64,000 nt of DNA from Bacteriovoracaceae bacterium (GTDB lineage Bacteria; Bdellovibrionota; Bacteriovoracia; Bacteriovoracales; Bacteriovoracaceae). The stretch lies in the NCBI GenBank assembly GCA_947441615.1, contig CANEUH010000002.1:153470-217469 (forward strand), given 5' to 3'. Every line of letters begins with the position of its first letter. The stretch's first letter is position 1. The notes below the pieces were generated by a model. It was not told the DNA's origin and searched no databases. It saw only the letters and a list, made by a program, of their open reading frames with translations. Below are positions 1-8,420 of this stretch, in pieces. A program made the position numbers and the translations under genes.

Positions 1-467
1 TTATCGGTGGCGGAATGCCTGTGGGTGCAGTCGCTGGACCTAAAAAATTCATGGAATGCCTAGCCCCACTTGGTCCAGTTTATCAGGCCGGTACTCTCTC
101 AGGAAATCCAGTTGCCATGGCGGCGGGACTCGTTAACTGTAAAAAACTCACGACACAGGCCTATGAAAAGCTAGAGGAACATTCAAAAAATATTGTAACT
201 ATCATGAATGATTGGATGAATAAAAATGGTTTTGAAGACTATCAAACTCTTCGCTATGGCTCATTATTCTGGCCAATTTCAAGCCATGGGAAACTGACTA
301 ACATTACGCAACTTCCAAAAAATATGAATGAAAGGTTTTATAAGCTTTTTGAAATCATGCTTAATAAGGGAATTTATCTTGCTCCAAATGCCTACGAAGT
401 AGGATTCGTCAGCTTGGCCCATGATCAAAAAATACAAAATGAGTTAAAAGAGAGGTTATGGAGGTAA
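1..467 (+). CDS. hemL: Glutamate-1-semialdehyde 2,1-aminomutase, C-terminal part
   Basis: HemL is a PLP enzyme that turns glutamate-1-semialdehyde into 5-aminolevulinate, the first committed tetrapyrrole precursor. The gene is cut by the window edge. Reading begins at base 3 with I-G-G-G-M-P-V-G-A, the segment that follows the PLP-binding lysine in the family, so the catalytic lysine lies just outside. The motif GPVYQAGTLSGNP (about residues 22-34 of the visible part) is highly characteristic of HemL. The C-terminus looks complete. The stop overlaps the start of the downstream kinase gene by 10 nt, and hemE follows the two-component pair, so this is part of a heme operon. Confidence 0.95.
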   Translation, partial: IGGGMPVGAVAGPKKFMECLAPLGPVYQAGTLSGNPVAMAAGLVNCKKLTTQAYEKLEEHSKNIVTIMNDWMNKNGFEDYQTLRYGSLFWPISSHGKLTNITQLPKNMNERFYKLFEIMLNKGIYLAPNAYEVGFVSLAHDQKIQNELKERLWR

Positions 468-1381
468 ATAAAACACGACGCTGGTTTTATGCCCTAACTT
501 TTCTTTGGGTGATAATGCTCCTAGGTCTGGGCTCGTGGTGGCTTTATCTCGTTTTTAAACTCCACTCCACTCTTAGCTCCCTAAATATTCCAGAACTCGG
601 GTCACAGAATCGATTTCTTAATATGATGAAATGGGAAGGAAGTTTCTTCTTTATTTTTTTGGTACTGCTGGGTGTTTCACTTTTTATTATGTACATGAGG
701 GATATGAGAAAATCCAAGGCAATGCAGGCCTTTTTTTCTTCTCTTTCTCATGAATTGAAAACTCCCCTCGCTAGCATGAGACTCCAGGCAGAGGTTATAA
801 AAGATTTAATTGATGATGAATCACACTCTCATGATCAACTCTCCTCTTTAACAAAACGCTTAATTGAAGACACTCACAAACTAGAGTCTGAACTTGAAAA
901 AAGTTTACAACTTTCCCGTATAGAGCAAGATGCAGCCATGACACTTGCTCCTGTAAGCCTTGAGCGCTTTTTGCGCCGTCAAGAACAAAGACTTTTATTG
1001 CCCATTAAAATAGAGATCGATATCCCAAAGGATGCAGAAGAAGTTCTTGCTGATGAATTATCTATGAATATGATATTTAGAAATCTTATTGAAAATACTC
1101 AAAGGCATCACAAAGAAGCAACTAAGATTCTGATCAAATCAAAAAGATTAGGTGTTTTTGTAGAAGTTACTTATGAAGATTTTGGTAAAAAATTCGAAGG
1201 TGACATCAAAAATCTGGGGGAACTATTTTATAAATTTAATTCAGCAAAAGGTTCTGGAATTGGGCTTTATCTTATTAAAAATCTCATGCGTAAGATGCAG
1301 GGAAATTTAGTTATTGAAAATGAGGATGGCCTCAAATTTAGGCTTTATTTTAAGGCTCCATCTGGAGAAGCCTATGTCTAA
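458..1381 (+). CDS. Sensor histidine kinase, two membrane segments
   Basis: This 307-residue inner-membrane histidine kinase has a transmembrane helix at about 10-34, a loop of only about 28 residues, and a second helix at about 62-80. The H-box SLSHELKTP follows, with the phosphorylated His at 98. The N-box (MIFRNLIENTQ, near 205-215) and the GSGIGLYLIKNL G-box (near 265-277) mark the ATPase domain. The very short periplasmic loop leaves no room for a classical sensor domain, so the signal is probably sensed in the membrane or through a partner. It starts inside the hemL stop region, with GAGAGG just upstream as ribosome site, and its stop overlaps the response regulator start by 8 nt. The cognate partner is clear; the signal is unknown. 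Confidence 0.93.
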   Translation: MEVNKTRRWFYALTFLWVIMLLGLGSWWLYLVFKLHSTLSSLNIPELGSQNRFLNMMKWEGSFFFIFLVLLGVSLFIMYMRDMRKSKAMQAFFSSLSHELKTPLASMRLQAEVIKDLIDDESHSHDQLSSLTKRLIEDTHKLESELEKSLQLSRIEQDAAMTLAPVSLERFLRRQEQRLLLPIKIEIDIPKDAEEVLADELSMNMIFRNLIENTQRHHKEATKILIKSKRLGVFVEVTYEDFGKKFEGDIKNLGELFYKFNSAKGSGIGLYLIKNLMRKMQGNLVIENEDGLKFRLYFKAPSGEAYV

Positions 1382-2069
1382 TCTCTCACTCCTTTTAGTT
1401 GAAGACGAACCAAACCTAGGTCAAACATTAAGAGACTATTTAAGAGCTAAAAAGTTTGAAGTTGAACTTGCTGTGAATTGTGCCGAGGCCAGAATTAAGT
1501 TTAAGGAAACGACACCAGCAATTGTTATTTTAGATATCGGACTACCAGACGGAGACGGCATAAGTCTTGCTCGAGAGTTCCGTCGAGATAGAAAAGACTG
1601 TGTTCTTCTATTTTGTACCGCACTCAATGATCCTAGCTTAAGATTAGAAGGACTTGAACTTGGTGCCGAAGACTACATCACAAAACCATTTGAACTTAAA
1701 GAGCTGACCTTAAGGCTGGACCGTATTTTAAAATCTCGACGAGTCACGATGGAAAACCCGGATGAATTCCGTTTTGGGAATTTGATCTTCTGGCCTAAAC
1801 GATTTGAAATTCAGGATGCTTTGGGAAACATTAGTCCGTTAGGACAAAAAGAATGCGCTATATTAGAACTTCTTCTTGAAAAGAAAAATGAAGTTGTTGC
1901 TAGAGACCTGATGATTGAAACCATTTGGGGCGAGAATTCTTTTCCGACCAATAGAACAATCGACAATTATATCGTTAAATTAAGAAAGTGGGCGGATTCA
2001 GACAATCAAAAATCGCTTCAAATTACCTCTGTGAGAGGGATTGGTTATAAATTAGAAGTTAAAGGATAA
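1374..2069 (+). CDS. OmpR/PhoB-family response regulator
   Basis: This two-domain transcription regulator has 231 residues. Its receiver domain shows the acidic patch E10-D11-E12, the phosphoacceptor D54 in VILDIGLPDG and K104 in the DYITKPF motif. A C-terminal winged helix (about 135-231) ends in the usual I-T-S-V-R-G-I-G-Y-K-L of the OmpR/PhoB family. The start at 1374 is chosen because translation from there gives the standard receiver N-terminus MSNLSLLLVEDE and TGGAGA precedes it; an upstream in-frame ATG at 1314 would add 20 unrelated residues inside the kinase gene. hemE begins 3 nt after the stop, so the regulator sits in the middle of a heme-synthesis operon. Confidence 0.94.
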   Translation: MSNLSLLLVEDEPNLGQTLRDYLRAKKFEVELAVNCAEARIKFKETTPAIVILDIGLPDGDGISLAREFRRDRKDCVLLFCTALNDPSLRLEGLELGAEDYITKPFELKELTLRLDRILKSRRVTMENPDEFRFGNLIFWPKRFEIQDALGNISPLGQKECAILELLLEKKNEVVARDLMIETIWGENSFPTNRTIDNYIVKLRKWADSDNQKSLQITSVRGIGYKLEVKG

Positions 2070-2072
2070 GAT

Positions 2073-3095
2073 ATGGACATTTTTGAAAACAGAAAAACGA
2101 CTCTTCCAGTTTGGTTCATGCGACAAGCTGGTCGTTATCATGGCCATTATCAGGGAATCAAAAAAAACTCTGACTTTATGACTATGTGTAAAAACCCAGA
2201 ACTCGCCTGCGAGGTAACTCTAGGTCCGATACAAGATTTTGGATTTAATGCTGCCATTCTATTTTCTGATCTTTTATTTCCTCTCGAGCAACTCGGGATG
2301 GGGCTATCGTACCACTCTGGACCACCAACTCTTGAGTGGCATTTAGAAAGTATCGATGATGTAAAAAAGCTTAAAGTAATTTCGCCAGCCGAGGATTTTT
2401 ATAAGTTCCAAGGAGATGCATGCAAACTTCTTCGAGAAAGACTTCCAAAAGATGTTACCCTCTTAGGCTTTGTTGGGGCACCTTTCACTCTTTATACATA
2501 TGCAGTAGAGGGATCGCATGCAGGAAATCTCGTTTCGGCCAAGAAAGGATTATTTGACGGAAGATTCGAATCGTTCTGTAAAATTCTTCTCCCAGAACTC
2601 TTAACTGAGATGCTCATTCAGGCAAGAAATGGAGCACAGGCCGTCGCTCTCTTTGATACAGCAGCAGGAGAATTATGCGTACAAGACTACAAAGAATTCA
2701 TTGTGCCTAAAATATCTGAGTTATTAAAAAAATTTAAAACTCTTTCTCCAACGACCAGAGTTATTTACTATTCAAAACACACTCAAGCAGGTTTTGTTAA
2801 GACGCTTGATTTAACTAATATTGATGTTATAGGTGTGGATTGGAGATGTGATCTCGTAGAGATTCAAAAATTACTTCCTCCAGATAAATTTATTCAAGGC
2901 AACCTCGATCCGGCCTGGCTCCATCTCCCATGGGAAATACTTGAAAAGAAGGCGACAGACTATTACCAGGATCTTAGAGATAGAGGTCTTGATTTTAAGC
3001 GTTGGATAGCTGGACTAGGTCATGGAGTACTTATTCAAACGCCTGAGAGCAATGTGAAAAATCTCGTAAAAATTATTCAGTCACAAAAGTGTTAA
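2073..3095 (+). CDS. hemE: Uroporphyrinogen decarboxylase
   Basis: HemE is a cytosolic enzyme that removes four carboxyl groups from uroporphyrinogen III to give coproporphyrinogen III in heme synthesis. The N-terminal signature PVWFMRQAGRY (residues 12-22) supplies the substrate-binding arginines, and the catalytic aspartate is D66 in FSDLLFP. At 340 residues it is close to the usual 345-355, with a slightly short N-terminus. It directly follows the response regulator (3 nt gap) and shares an operon with hemL upstream, so three enzyme/regulator functions are transcribed together. Confidence 0.97.
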   Translation: MDIFENRKTTLPVWFMRQAGRYHGHYQGIKKNSDFMTMCKNPELACEVTLGPIQDFGFNAAILFSDLLFPLEQLGMGLSYHSGPPTLEWHLESIDDVKKLKVISPAEDFYKFQGDACKLLRERLPKDVTLLGFVGAPFTLYTYAVEGSHAGNLVSAKKGLFDGRFESFCKILLPELLTEMLIQARNGAQAVALFDTAAGELCVQDYKEFIVPKISELLKKFKTLSPTTRVIYYSKHTQAGFVKTLDLTNIDVIGVDWRCDLVEIQKLLPPDKFIQGNLDPAWLHLPWEILEKKATDYYQDLRDRGLDFKRWIAGLGHGVLIQTPESNVKNLVKIIQSQKC

Positions 3096-3118
3096 ACTCA
3101 ATCTATAAAGGTCAAATT

Positions 3119-3241
3119 ATGAGAAAAATTTTATTTTTAATGCTATTGAATCTTATTGTATCTAATGCAATCGCTTGCGGAGGAACAAAAGATGATGAAG
3201 AAAAGAAGAGAATTGAACCCATCTTAATAAGACTGAAATAA
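3119..3241 (+). CDS. Putative small lipoprotein, 40 residues
   Basis: This short gene begins at an ATG preceded by AAAGG with good spacing. It encodes a basic start (MRKILF), a hydrophobic stretch and the sequence A-I-A-C-G-G at residues 17-22, which fits a lipobox with C20 as lipidation site. The mature part would be only about 21 residues, rich in Asp, Glu, Lys and Arg. It lies 23 nt after hemE and is followed at once by a hairpin, so it looks like the last gene of the hem operon. Function unknown. The very short length means a chance reading frame cannot be excluded. Confidence 0.6.
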   Translation: MRKILFLMLLNLIVSNAIACGGTKDDEEKKRIEPILIRLK

Positions 3242-3262
3242 GGGCACGAAGGCCCTTGTTTC
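3240..3262. terminator. Hairpin between convergent genes
   Basis: AAGGGC (3240-3245) pairs with GCCCTT (3252-3257) around a 6-nt loop and is followed by GTTTC. It separates the hem operon on the plus strand from the cpaF-like gene on the minus strand and probably ends both. The U-tract is weak on either strand. Confidence 0.55.
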
Positions 3263-3264
3263 AA

Positions 3265-4296
3265 TTATGTTCCTACAAAAAAGTCTTTTGGTAGACCTGC
3301 TTTTTGTAATTTTGCAAAACAGGCGGGTACAAGTCCCGTGAATTTCAGTTCACCATTTTTCTGAATCCCAATATCTTGAAGTAGAATTTTATCCCCTTCC
3401 ATTCCAGAGACTTCAGTGACTTGATGGATAACCCTTGTTCCATTTTTATCCCGCTTTACTTGGATGATAAAATCCAGAGCAGTAGAAATTTGATAACGAA
3501 GTGCTTTAAGAGGTAAATCATAACCTGAAAGCATATAAAGATTTTCAAGTCTTAAAAGGCACTCACCTGGAGTATTCGCATGAACACTTGTCATAGACCC
3601 TTCGTGGCCCGTATTCATGGCCTGAAGTAGGTCAAAGACTTCTCCACCCCTAACCTCACCCACAATAATCCTGTCGGGCCGCATCCTTAAGGTATTTTTA
3701 AGTAAATCTCTAATGGAAAGACCTTTCACCTCAGAAAGGCCAGGTCTCGCCTCAAGTCTAACAACATTAGGCAAATTAAACTGAAGTTCCCTGGTGTCTT
3801 CAATTGTAATGATTCTCTCCTTAGATGGAATTTCTTGCAGAAGAAGATTTAAACAAGTTGTTTTCCCCACACCCGTTCCACCAGCAACAACGACATTTAG
3901 CCTTGCTCTAACTAATAACTTAAAAAAATCAGTCCATTGATCATTTAGACCAAAGATCCCTGGTGAGCCATCAAAATTTTTTATATGTTTTAAATAGCGC
4001 CGAATCGTAATGGCATGTGAAGAGTTCGTATAGTCTTTATGGATGAGATTTACCCTCGAGCCATCTGGTAAATTACCATCCAAGATGGGTGTTTTGGCAT
4101 CAAAACTTTTTCTATTATATAAAGCGAGCTCCTGACAGAACATATCCATTTCTTCATCGGTAAACTTAGTGTCAATTCGAATCATTTCACCGTCTTTCTC
4201 AACATAAACGTTATCATTTTTATTAATGATTAATTCTGAAATTCCAGATTTTTTTGCAAGCTCATCAATCAAATCATTAATTCTATTTTTACTCAT
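3265..4296 (-). CDS. CpaF/TadA-type secretion ATPase
   Basis: This hexameric ATPase of the type II/IV secretion superfamily powers Flp/Tad pilus assembly or related export. It shows Walker A GGTGVGKTT (139-147), the Asp-box TIEDTREL, Walker B RIIVGEVRGGE and the His-box TSVHANTPGE typical of CpaF. At 343 residues it is shorter than usual CpaF because the N-terminal region is reduced. No tadB, tadC, pilin or secretin gene is visible around it. It follows an unknown 229-residue gene by 9 nt, so the two form an operon. It may serve a Tad-like machine encoded elsewhere, or a gliding or secretion function; the sequence alone does not decide. Confidence 0.88.
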   Translation of the reverse strand: MSKNRINDLIDELAKKSGISELIINKNDNVYVEKDGEMIRIDTKFTDEEMDMFCQELALYNRKSFDAKTPILDGNLPDGSRVNLIHKDYTNSSHAITIRRYLKHIKNFDGSPGIFGLNDQWTDFFKLLVRARLNVVVAGGTGVGKTTCLNLLLQEIPSKERIITIEDTRELQFNLPNVVRLEARPGLSEVKGLSIRDLLKNTLRMRPDRIIVGEVRGGEVFDLLQAMNTGHEGSMTSVHANTPGECLLRLENLYMLSGYDLPLKALRYQISTALDFIIQVKRDKNGTRVIHQVTEVSGMEGDKILLQDIGIQKNGELKFTGLVPACFAKLQKAGLPKDFFVGT

Positions 4297-4305
4297 TTTA
4301 AAGTC

Positions 4306-4995
4306 CTATATTTTATCATATAAAAAGAATTCCGGGTCATTGATACTTACAGAATAAGCGAGAAGATTTTCAAACATCATTTTCCGATTTTCATCAGACA
4401 TTTGACTTAACAATTCTTCAATTTTTTTACCACTCATAAGACCATTTAATAAGACCTTATCTCCAAGAGAAAAAAGAAGATGAAGAAGAATCAATATAAG
4501 CCAATCAATTTTTTCGGACTTTACTTGGGAAAGGCGCAAAAAAGCCCCGATTTCCTCAGGGATTTTTATTTCAGCAAATGGTCCCAAACCCTTCTTCTTA
4601 TTTTCAATATTCGCAATTTTTAGATAAAAGCCAAGAAGAAAACATCTGGAAATACTTTGGATACCATGGCCAGAAAACCGCAATTCAAAATCCTTAACAT
4701 CTTCAACAAGATCGACTTGAGTCTTAGTTGGAAATTTTCCTTTTAAAAGCTTATGAACATAAACCCCGGCCAGCCTGTCTCTGAAATTATGCCAACCAAG
4801 GACAGATACTGATTTAGAAAGTCCTTTACCGTTACTGAATTCATCAAATACAGACTGAAGATATTTTTCATGAGATATATTCGAATGAAAAAGTTCAGAG
4901 ACAAGGCTTTGGGAGTTTGTAGAAGTTAAATGAGACTTCAATAAAGTTAAAAACTCAGAAGGCAAAACGATGTGGGGTAAAAAAATTTTTTGCAT
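4306..4995 (-). CDS. Hypothetical protein, partner of CpaF-like ATPase
   Basis: I do not recognise this 229-residue protein. It has no signal peptide. A hydrophobic helix near 165-180 (WLILILLHLLFSLG) could be a buried or membrane helix. The rest is mixed, with many Lys, Glu and Leu. It is the first gene of a two-gene operon with the CpaF-type ATPase (9 nt gap), so a role linked to that ATPase, for example as a cytoplasmic accessory protein, is an inference from position only. Confidence 0.75.
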   Translation of the reverse strand: MQKIFLPHIVLPSEFLTLLKSHLTSTNSQSLVSELFHSNISHEKYLQSVFDEFSNGKGLSKSVSVLGWHNFRDRLAGVYVHKLLKGKFPTKTQVDLVEDVKDFELRFSGHGIQSISRCFLLGFYLKIANIENKKKGLGPFAEIKIPEEIGAFLRLSQVKSEKIDWLILILLHLLFSLGDKVLLNGLMSGKKIEELLSQMSDENRKMMFENLLAYSVSINDPEFFLYDKI

Positions 4996-5087
4996 AACCG
5001 ACTATTTTAATCCGCTCTGGTTTTCTACATATGTCTTATTTAATCATGACTATGGACTTTCACCAAGGGATTCTCAATAATTAAAAT

Positions 5088-5588
5088 ATGAATTTACCAG
5101 TGTACAGGCATTTAAAAATAAACCACTTTTCCCAAGAAGAATTAAGTGAAATCCTCTTGGAGGAGCTAAACTTAAGGCATCCCGTTGCAATTGATATTTC
5201 TGAAATGCCGGTGGCTGACCAAAAAGACTTCATCTATTTTATGGAACAATATTTTACGAAAAGAAATGAATCATTTCTTTTTCCGTATCCTTTATATCTT
5301 ATTGCGCCAATGGATTCATCAAGCACTCAAATACCTATCGTTTTGTCGAAAAAAGATTTACCAAAGTTCTTTTCAAAAAAAGAATCAAGGATGAATATCA
5401 AGGAAGCTTCATTAGCAAATAAAAATAAACTTATCCAACAAGAAATAAAAAACTCTGATCCCAATTTTTACTTGAATGAGATTCAAAGTTTCGGAGAAAC
5501 TCATAGGATAATTTTCAAACAAGAGATTGAAAGAAATTTTTATAGAAAATTATTGAGTCAACTTTTCAAAGGTCAAACAAATGGATAA
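5088..5588 (+). CDS. Hypothetical protein
   Basis: This 166-residue soluble protein is of unknown family. It is hydrophilic, has no signal peptide, and carries a Lys/Asn-rich C-terminal half that is probably helical. It is divergent from the cpaF-linked operon, with about 90 nt between starts, and its last 8 nt overlap the start of the next gene, so the two are probably translated together. No function is proposed. Confidence 0.75.
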   Translation: MNLPVYRHLKINHFSQEELSEILLEELNLRHPVAIDISEMPVADQKDFIYFMEQYFTKRNESFLFPYPLYLIAPMDSSSTQIPIVLSKKDLPKFFSKKESRMNIKEASLANKNKLIQQEIKNSDPNFYLNEIQSFGETHRIIFKQEIERNFYRKLLSQLFKGQTNG

Positions 5589-5943
5589 TAAAAAAAGCAA
5601 CAAAAGTGATCATGAGGTTGACCTAAGAGGATTTGAGGATTTTATTGAAAGCATTCCGTCCGAACAAAAATCCCTCCCCTCTGGTCCAAAAAAAAATGAT
5701 AACGGATTTGAACATTTTACTTTTCTTTCTAATGATGGAGCGAGGCTTGAAAAATTAAAGGTCCTATTTAATGAAAAACTTCCATTTTCATCAAAGTTTG
5801 ATCAAAGTAAGAAACTGATCACAGATCAGCTTGAAGAAATATCAATTCTAAAGGAAAGACTCTATTCAACATCTGATAGAGCAGGATCACCCTACAGGAA
5901 ATCGATCTCAGATATATTCAATTCCTATTTTAATAAAAAATAA
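5581..5943 (+). CDS. Hypothetical small hydrophilic protein
   Basis: This 120-residue protein is rich in charged residues and Ser, with a predicted disordered N-terminal third (Lys/Asp/Ser/Pro) and a more helical C-terminal part. It has no signal peptide and no recognised motif. It starts within the end of the 166-residue gene and ends 1 nt before the stop of the convergent 576-residue gene. Probably co-expressed with its upstream partner; function unknown. Confidence 0.7.
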   Translation: MDNKKSNKSDHEVDLRGFEDFIESIPSEQKSLPSGPKKNDNGFEHFTFLSNDGARLEKLKVLFNEKLPFSSKFDQSKKLITDQLEEISILKERLYSTSDRAGSPYRKSISDIFNSYFNKK

Positions 5944-5944
5944 A

Positions 5945-7675
5945 TTAATTACTAATATTGTTTAAGAGTATAGGGCCTCCTATATGCTTGAACTCATCCT
6001 GATCCATATTGTCTATTTCGTATCCATTTAATTGCTCAATCATAATTTGATAAAGATATTTATCAAAACGGGGCACTAACTCAAGGCCAAATTTTTCAAT
6101 AAATAAACCCGTCTGTTCTCTTAGGACAGGATCTTCTTCACCTTTGATCAAATATTCTTCACCCTGCTTTTTGAAAAATGTTTGGTAGAATCTTTTTAAT
6201 TCAAAAATTGTGACCCCCATTTTTCCTGCTGATTCTTTTTCGTAGTGGCCACCAACAAAGTTAATGAAACTAGAAATCATGATCGATTCGAAATCAATGT
6301 TTTCAATTTCATAATTAAGGTAGAACTGATCATTTAACAATCCGTCTGCTTTCATTTTCTCAATCGTCTTAAAAAATGATTGGATAAAAGGAAGAGACTT
6401 AATGAATGTGTCGGCCGCCTCATTCCAAAGATTAAAAGAATCTAAATTATTAATCTCTAGTGGTTTTGAACTGCCATCAAATTTGTATTTAGCAATTTCA
6501 TCCTCAGAATTTTCTAAAAAACTGTTCCAATACATCCCTAAGAAATAAGAGAAGTCATCTTGCTCAAAAGACGTTGTTGCAACTTCTTTATGGATTCTTT
6601 TTTTAGTAAGTTCAATAAGGCTGTGACCCACTTTAAAGAGATCAAAGAAATCATAATGATCAAAAAGTCTTTCCTGACTTTCCATCGAAAGTTGATGTCG
6701 AACAAACTCAAAACCCAATTCAAGCCTTTGTCGTGCTTGATTTCCAACTTTGGCCATCGCAAGTGATCCATTCTTTAAAGCATCATCAATAGTCATCCTC
6801 GAATTCACTAAGCGAACGAAACTAAAGTGCAGAAAGTGTTGTCTTTTTTCATCCGAAACTTTTTCAAGAGCATTTTTTAAACTATTCATCCCCGTTTGAT
6901 AGGGAACAAGCGATGTCGCATGCAAAGTTTGATTTGCTGACAGGGCATCAATTTCTGGAGTCAGGGCTTTTTTATTTTTTATAAAGTAAAGAATCTCGGA
7001 TTCTTTATAAAATGGAGTACTGTATTTTAGCGCTTCATAGTAGTCGACGAAGCCAAAATCTCTAAGCCTTTCTTTTTTTTCATTATAGGCTTCCTCTTCC
7101 ATGAGTTGGTAAGAGTCTACAACCATTTTAAATAAAAAAGCATAAGCGTGTTCAACACCTAAATCAGCATAGAGTCTTCTAATCATCTCCTTAAGTTCTT
7201 GGACCATCGTAAATTGTTCCGGATACTCAATTAACAATAAATTATCTTCCGTCAGAAAATAGTTATCGTTGTCTGGATAAAGTGGATCTTCAACATCAAA
7301 AGTCTGTACGGTAAACTGATTCTTTAAAGATAACAAAAAGTCTTCACTCTTAACAAACTCCAAAATGACTCCATCATCTGGGCATTTTGAGTAAACATCT
7401 ATCCAATGATAAATCGAATCAGGATCAATATTGTCTTTTTGCCATAAATCAATGTCCCTTAATGCTTGTCTTTGATCAGAAGAAAGTTTTGGCAAAATTT
7501 GTGCTATTTGATCAGTTGAAGTTGTCTGGAGAGAAACATAAAGAGGCTGGATGGGTATCATAGACAGATCCATGCCGGAATCGACAAGTTTCTCAATATC
7601 TTCAAATTTTTTATAGGCTTGAGCCTCATAGAGTAATTGGCTTAATAGATCTCTTTTGACCACGGAATCACTCAT
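5945..7675 (-). CDS. Large cytoplasmic protein, DUF6178-like
   Basis: This 576-residue acidic, largely helical protein has no signal peptide. Its layout resembles DUF6178-type proteins of deltaproteobacterial lineages: an early segment with Ile-Leu-Pro-x-Leu, Asp-Leu-Trp and Lys-Asp, then long helical repeats. I rate that assignment as moderate only and no function is known. The gene stands alone on the minus strand and its start faces the HAD phosphatase gene across about 90 nt. Confidence 0.7.
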   Translation of the reverse strand: MSDSVVKRDLLSQLLYEAQAYKKFEDIEKLVDSGMDLSMIPIQPLYVSLQTTSTDQIAQILPKLSSDQRQALRDIDLWQKDNIDPDSIYHWIDVYSKCPDDGVILEFVKSEDFLLSLKNQFTVQTFDVEDPLYPDNDNYFLTEDNLLLIEYPEQFTMVQELKEMIRRLYADLGVEHAYAFLFKMVVDSYQLMEEEAYNEKKERLRDFGFVDYYEALKYSTPFYKESEILYFIKNKKALTPEIDALSANQTLHATSLVPYQTGMNSLKNALEKVSDEKRQHFLHFSFVRLVNSRMTIDDALKNGSLAMAKVGNQARQRLELGFEFVRHQLSMESQERLFDHYDFFDLFKVGHSLIELTKKRIHKEVATTSFEQDDFSYFLGMYWNSFLENSEDEIAKYKFDGSSKPLEINNLDSFNLWNEAADTFIKSLPFIQSFFKTIEKMKADGLLNDQFYLNYEIENIDFESIMISSFINFVGGHYEKESAGKMGVTIFELKRFYQTFFKKQGEEYLIKGEEDPVLREQTGLFIEKFGLELVPRFDKYLYQIMIEQLNGYEIDNMDQDEFKHIGGPILLNNISN

Positions 7676-7730
7676 AATTTAACCTCTTATTATCTTAATG
7701 ACTTTTACCCTAAACGAACTCCTTTGGCCA

Positions 7731-7759
7731 TTGCATACACTGTGCATCAAAGGTACACT
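7731..7759 (+). promoter_or_regulatory. Promoter of HAD gene, possibly leaderless
   Basis: TTGCAT (7731-7736) and TACACT (7754-7759) are separated by 17 nt. Transcription would begin about 6-7 nt later, at or beside the ATG at 7766, which lacks a well-spaced ribosome site. The promoter contains two near-identical copies of TACACTGT..GCAT (7735-7746 and 7754-7767), which could bind a regulator. Confidence 0.45.
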
Positions 7760-7765
7760 GTCTGC

Positions 7766-8419
7766 ATGAAATCTTCTCCTGTTTCCTTTAAAAATATACC
7801 CACTATTTTTGACATAAAAGCTGGGTACCCAGCTGTGAAGGGTCTCTTTTTTGATATGGACGGCACTCTTTTTAATACGGAACCGATTCATACGAGAGCA
7901 TTATTAAAAATTGGTGAAAAATATCAAATTAAACCTCCCTATCCAGCTGAGGTTGTCCATCATCTAATGGTCGGAAAAGCCGATCACATGCTTTTTGATA
8001 TGATTCAGCACTGGGAAGGTATGCCAAAGAACTGGGAAGTTCACGATTTTGTGAAAGAAAAAAATAAGAATGTTGTTGATTTAATCATCAACACACCGGT
8101 CTCAGATTATCTTTATGAAGAAATGTCGACTTTAATCAAGAATGCCTATGATGAAGGCTTCTTCATAGCGCTAGTCACTTCTAGTGAAAAAATAGTGACC
8201 GAAGAAATACTAAGAATTTCAGGTCTTGCCCAATTTTTTCACCTCATTTTAACTAGAGATGATTGTCCTAAGCACAAACCTGATCCCTGGCCTTATTTAA
8301 AGGCGATAGAATTATCAAACCTTCAAAGTCATCAGATTGTTATTTTTGAGGACTCTAACGTTGGATTAGAAGCTGCTGTCTCTAGTGCTCCCCACGTTAT
8401 TAAGGTGGAATGGTTCTAG
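7766..8419 (+). CDS. HAD-superfamily phosphatase, phosphoglycolate phosphatase-like
   Basis: This cytosolic haloacid-dehalogenase phosphatase has 217 residues. Motif I is DMDGTLFNTE (nucleophile D30, acid D32), motif II is the VTSSEK segment, and motifs III-IV are KHKPDP and IFEDSNVGLEA. The helical cap after motif I is of the type found in phosphoglycolate phosphatases and beta-phosphoglucomutases, so the substrate is a small phosphate ester, not resolved further. The start at ATG 7766 is preferred over an upstream TTG at 7724, because the TTG lies in the promoter. The stop sits 1 nt from the stop of the convergent secreted gene. Confidence 0.88.
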   Translation: MKSSPVSFKNIPTIFDIKAGYPAVKGLFFDMDGTLFNTEPIHTRALLKIGEKYQIKPPYPAEVVHHLMVGKADHMLFDMIQHWEGMPKNWEVHDFVKEKNKNVVDLIINTPVSDYLYEEMSTLIKNAYDEGFFIALVTSSEKIVTEEILRISGLAQFFHLILTRDDCPKHKPDPWPYLKAIELSNLQSHQIVIFEDSNVGLEAAVSSAPHVIKVEWF

Positions 8420-8420
8420 G

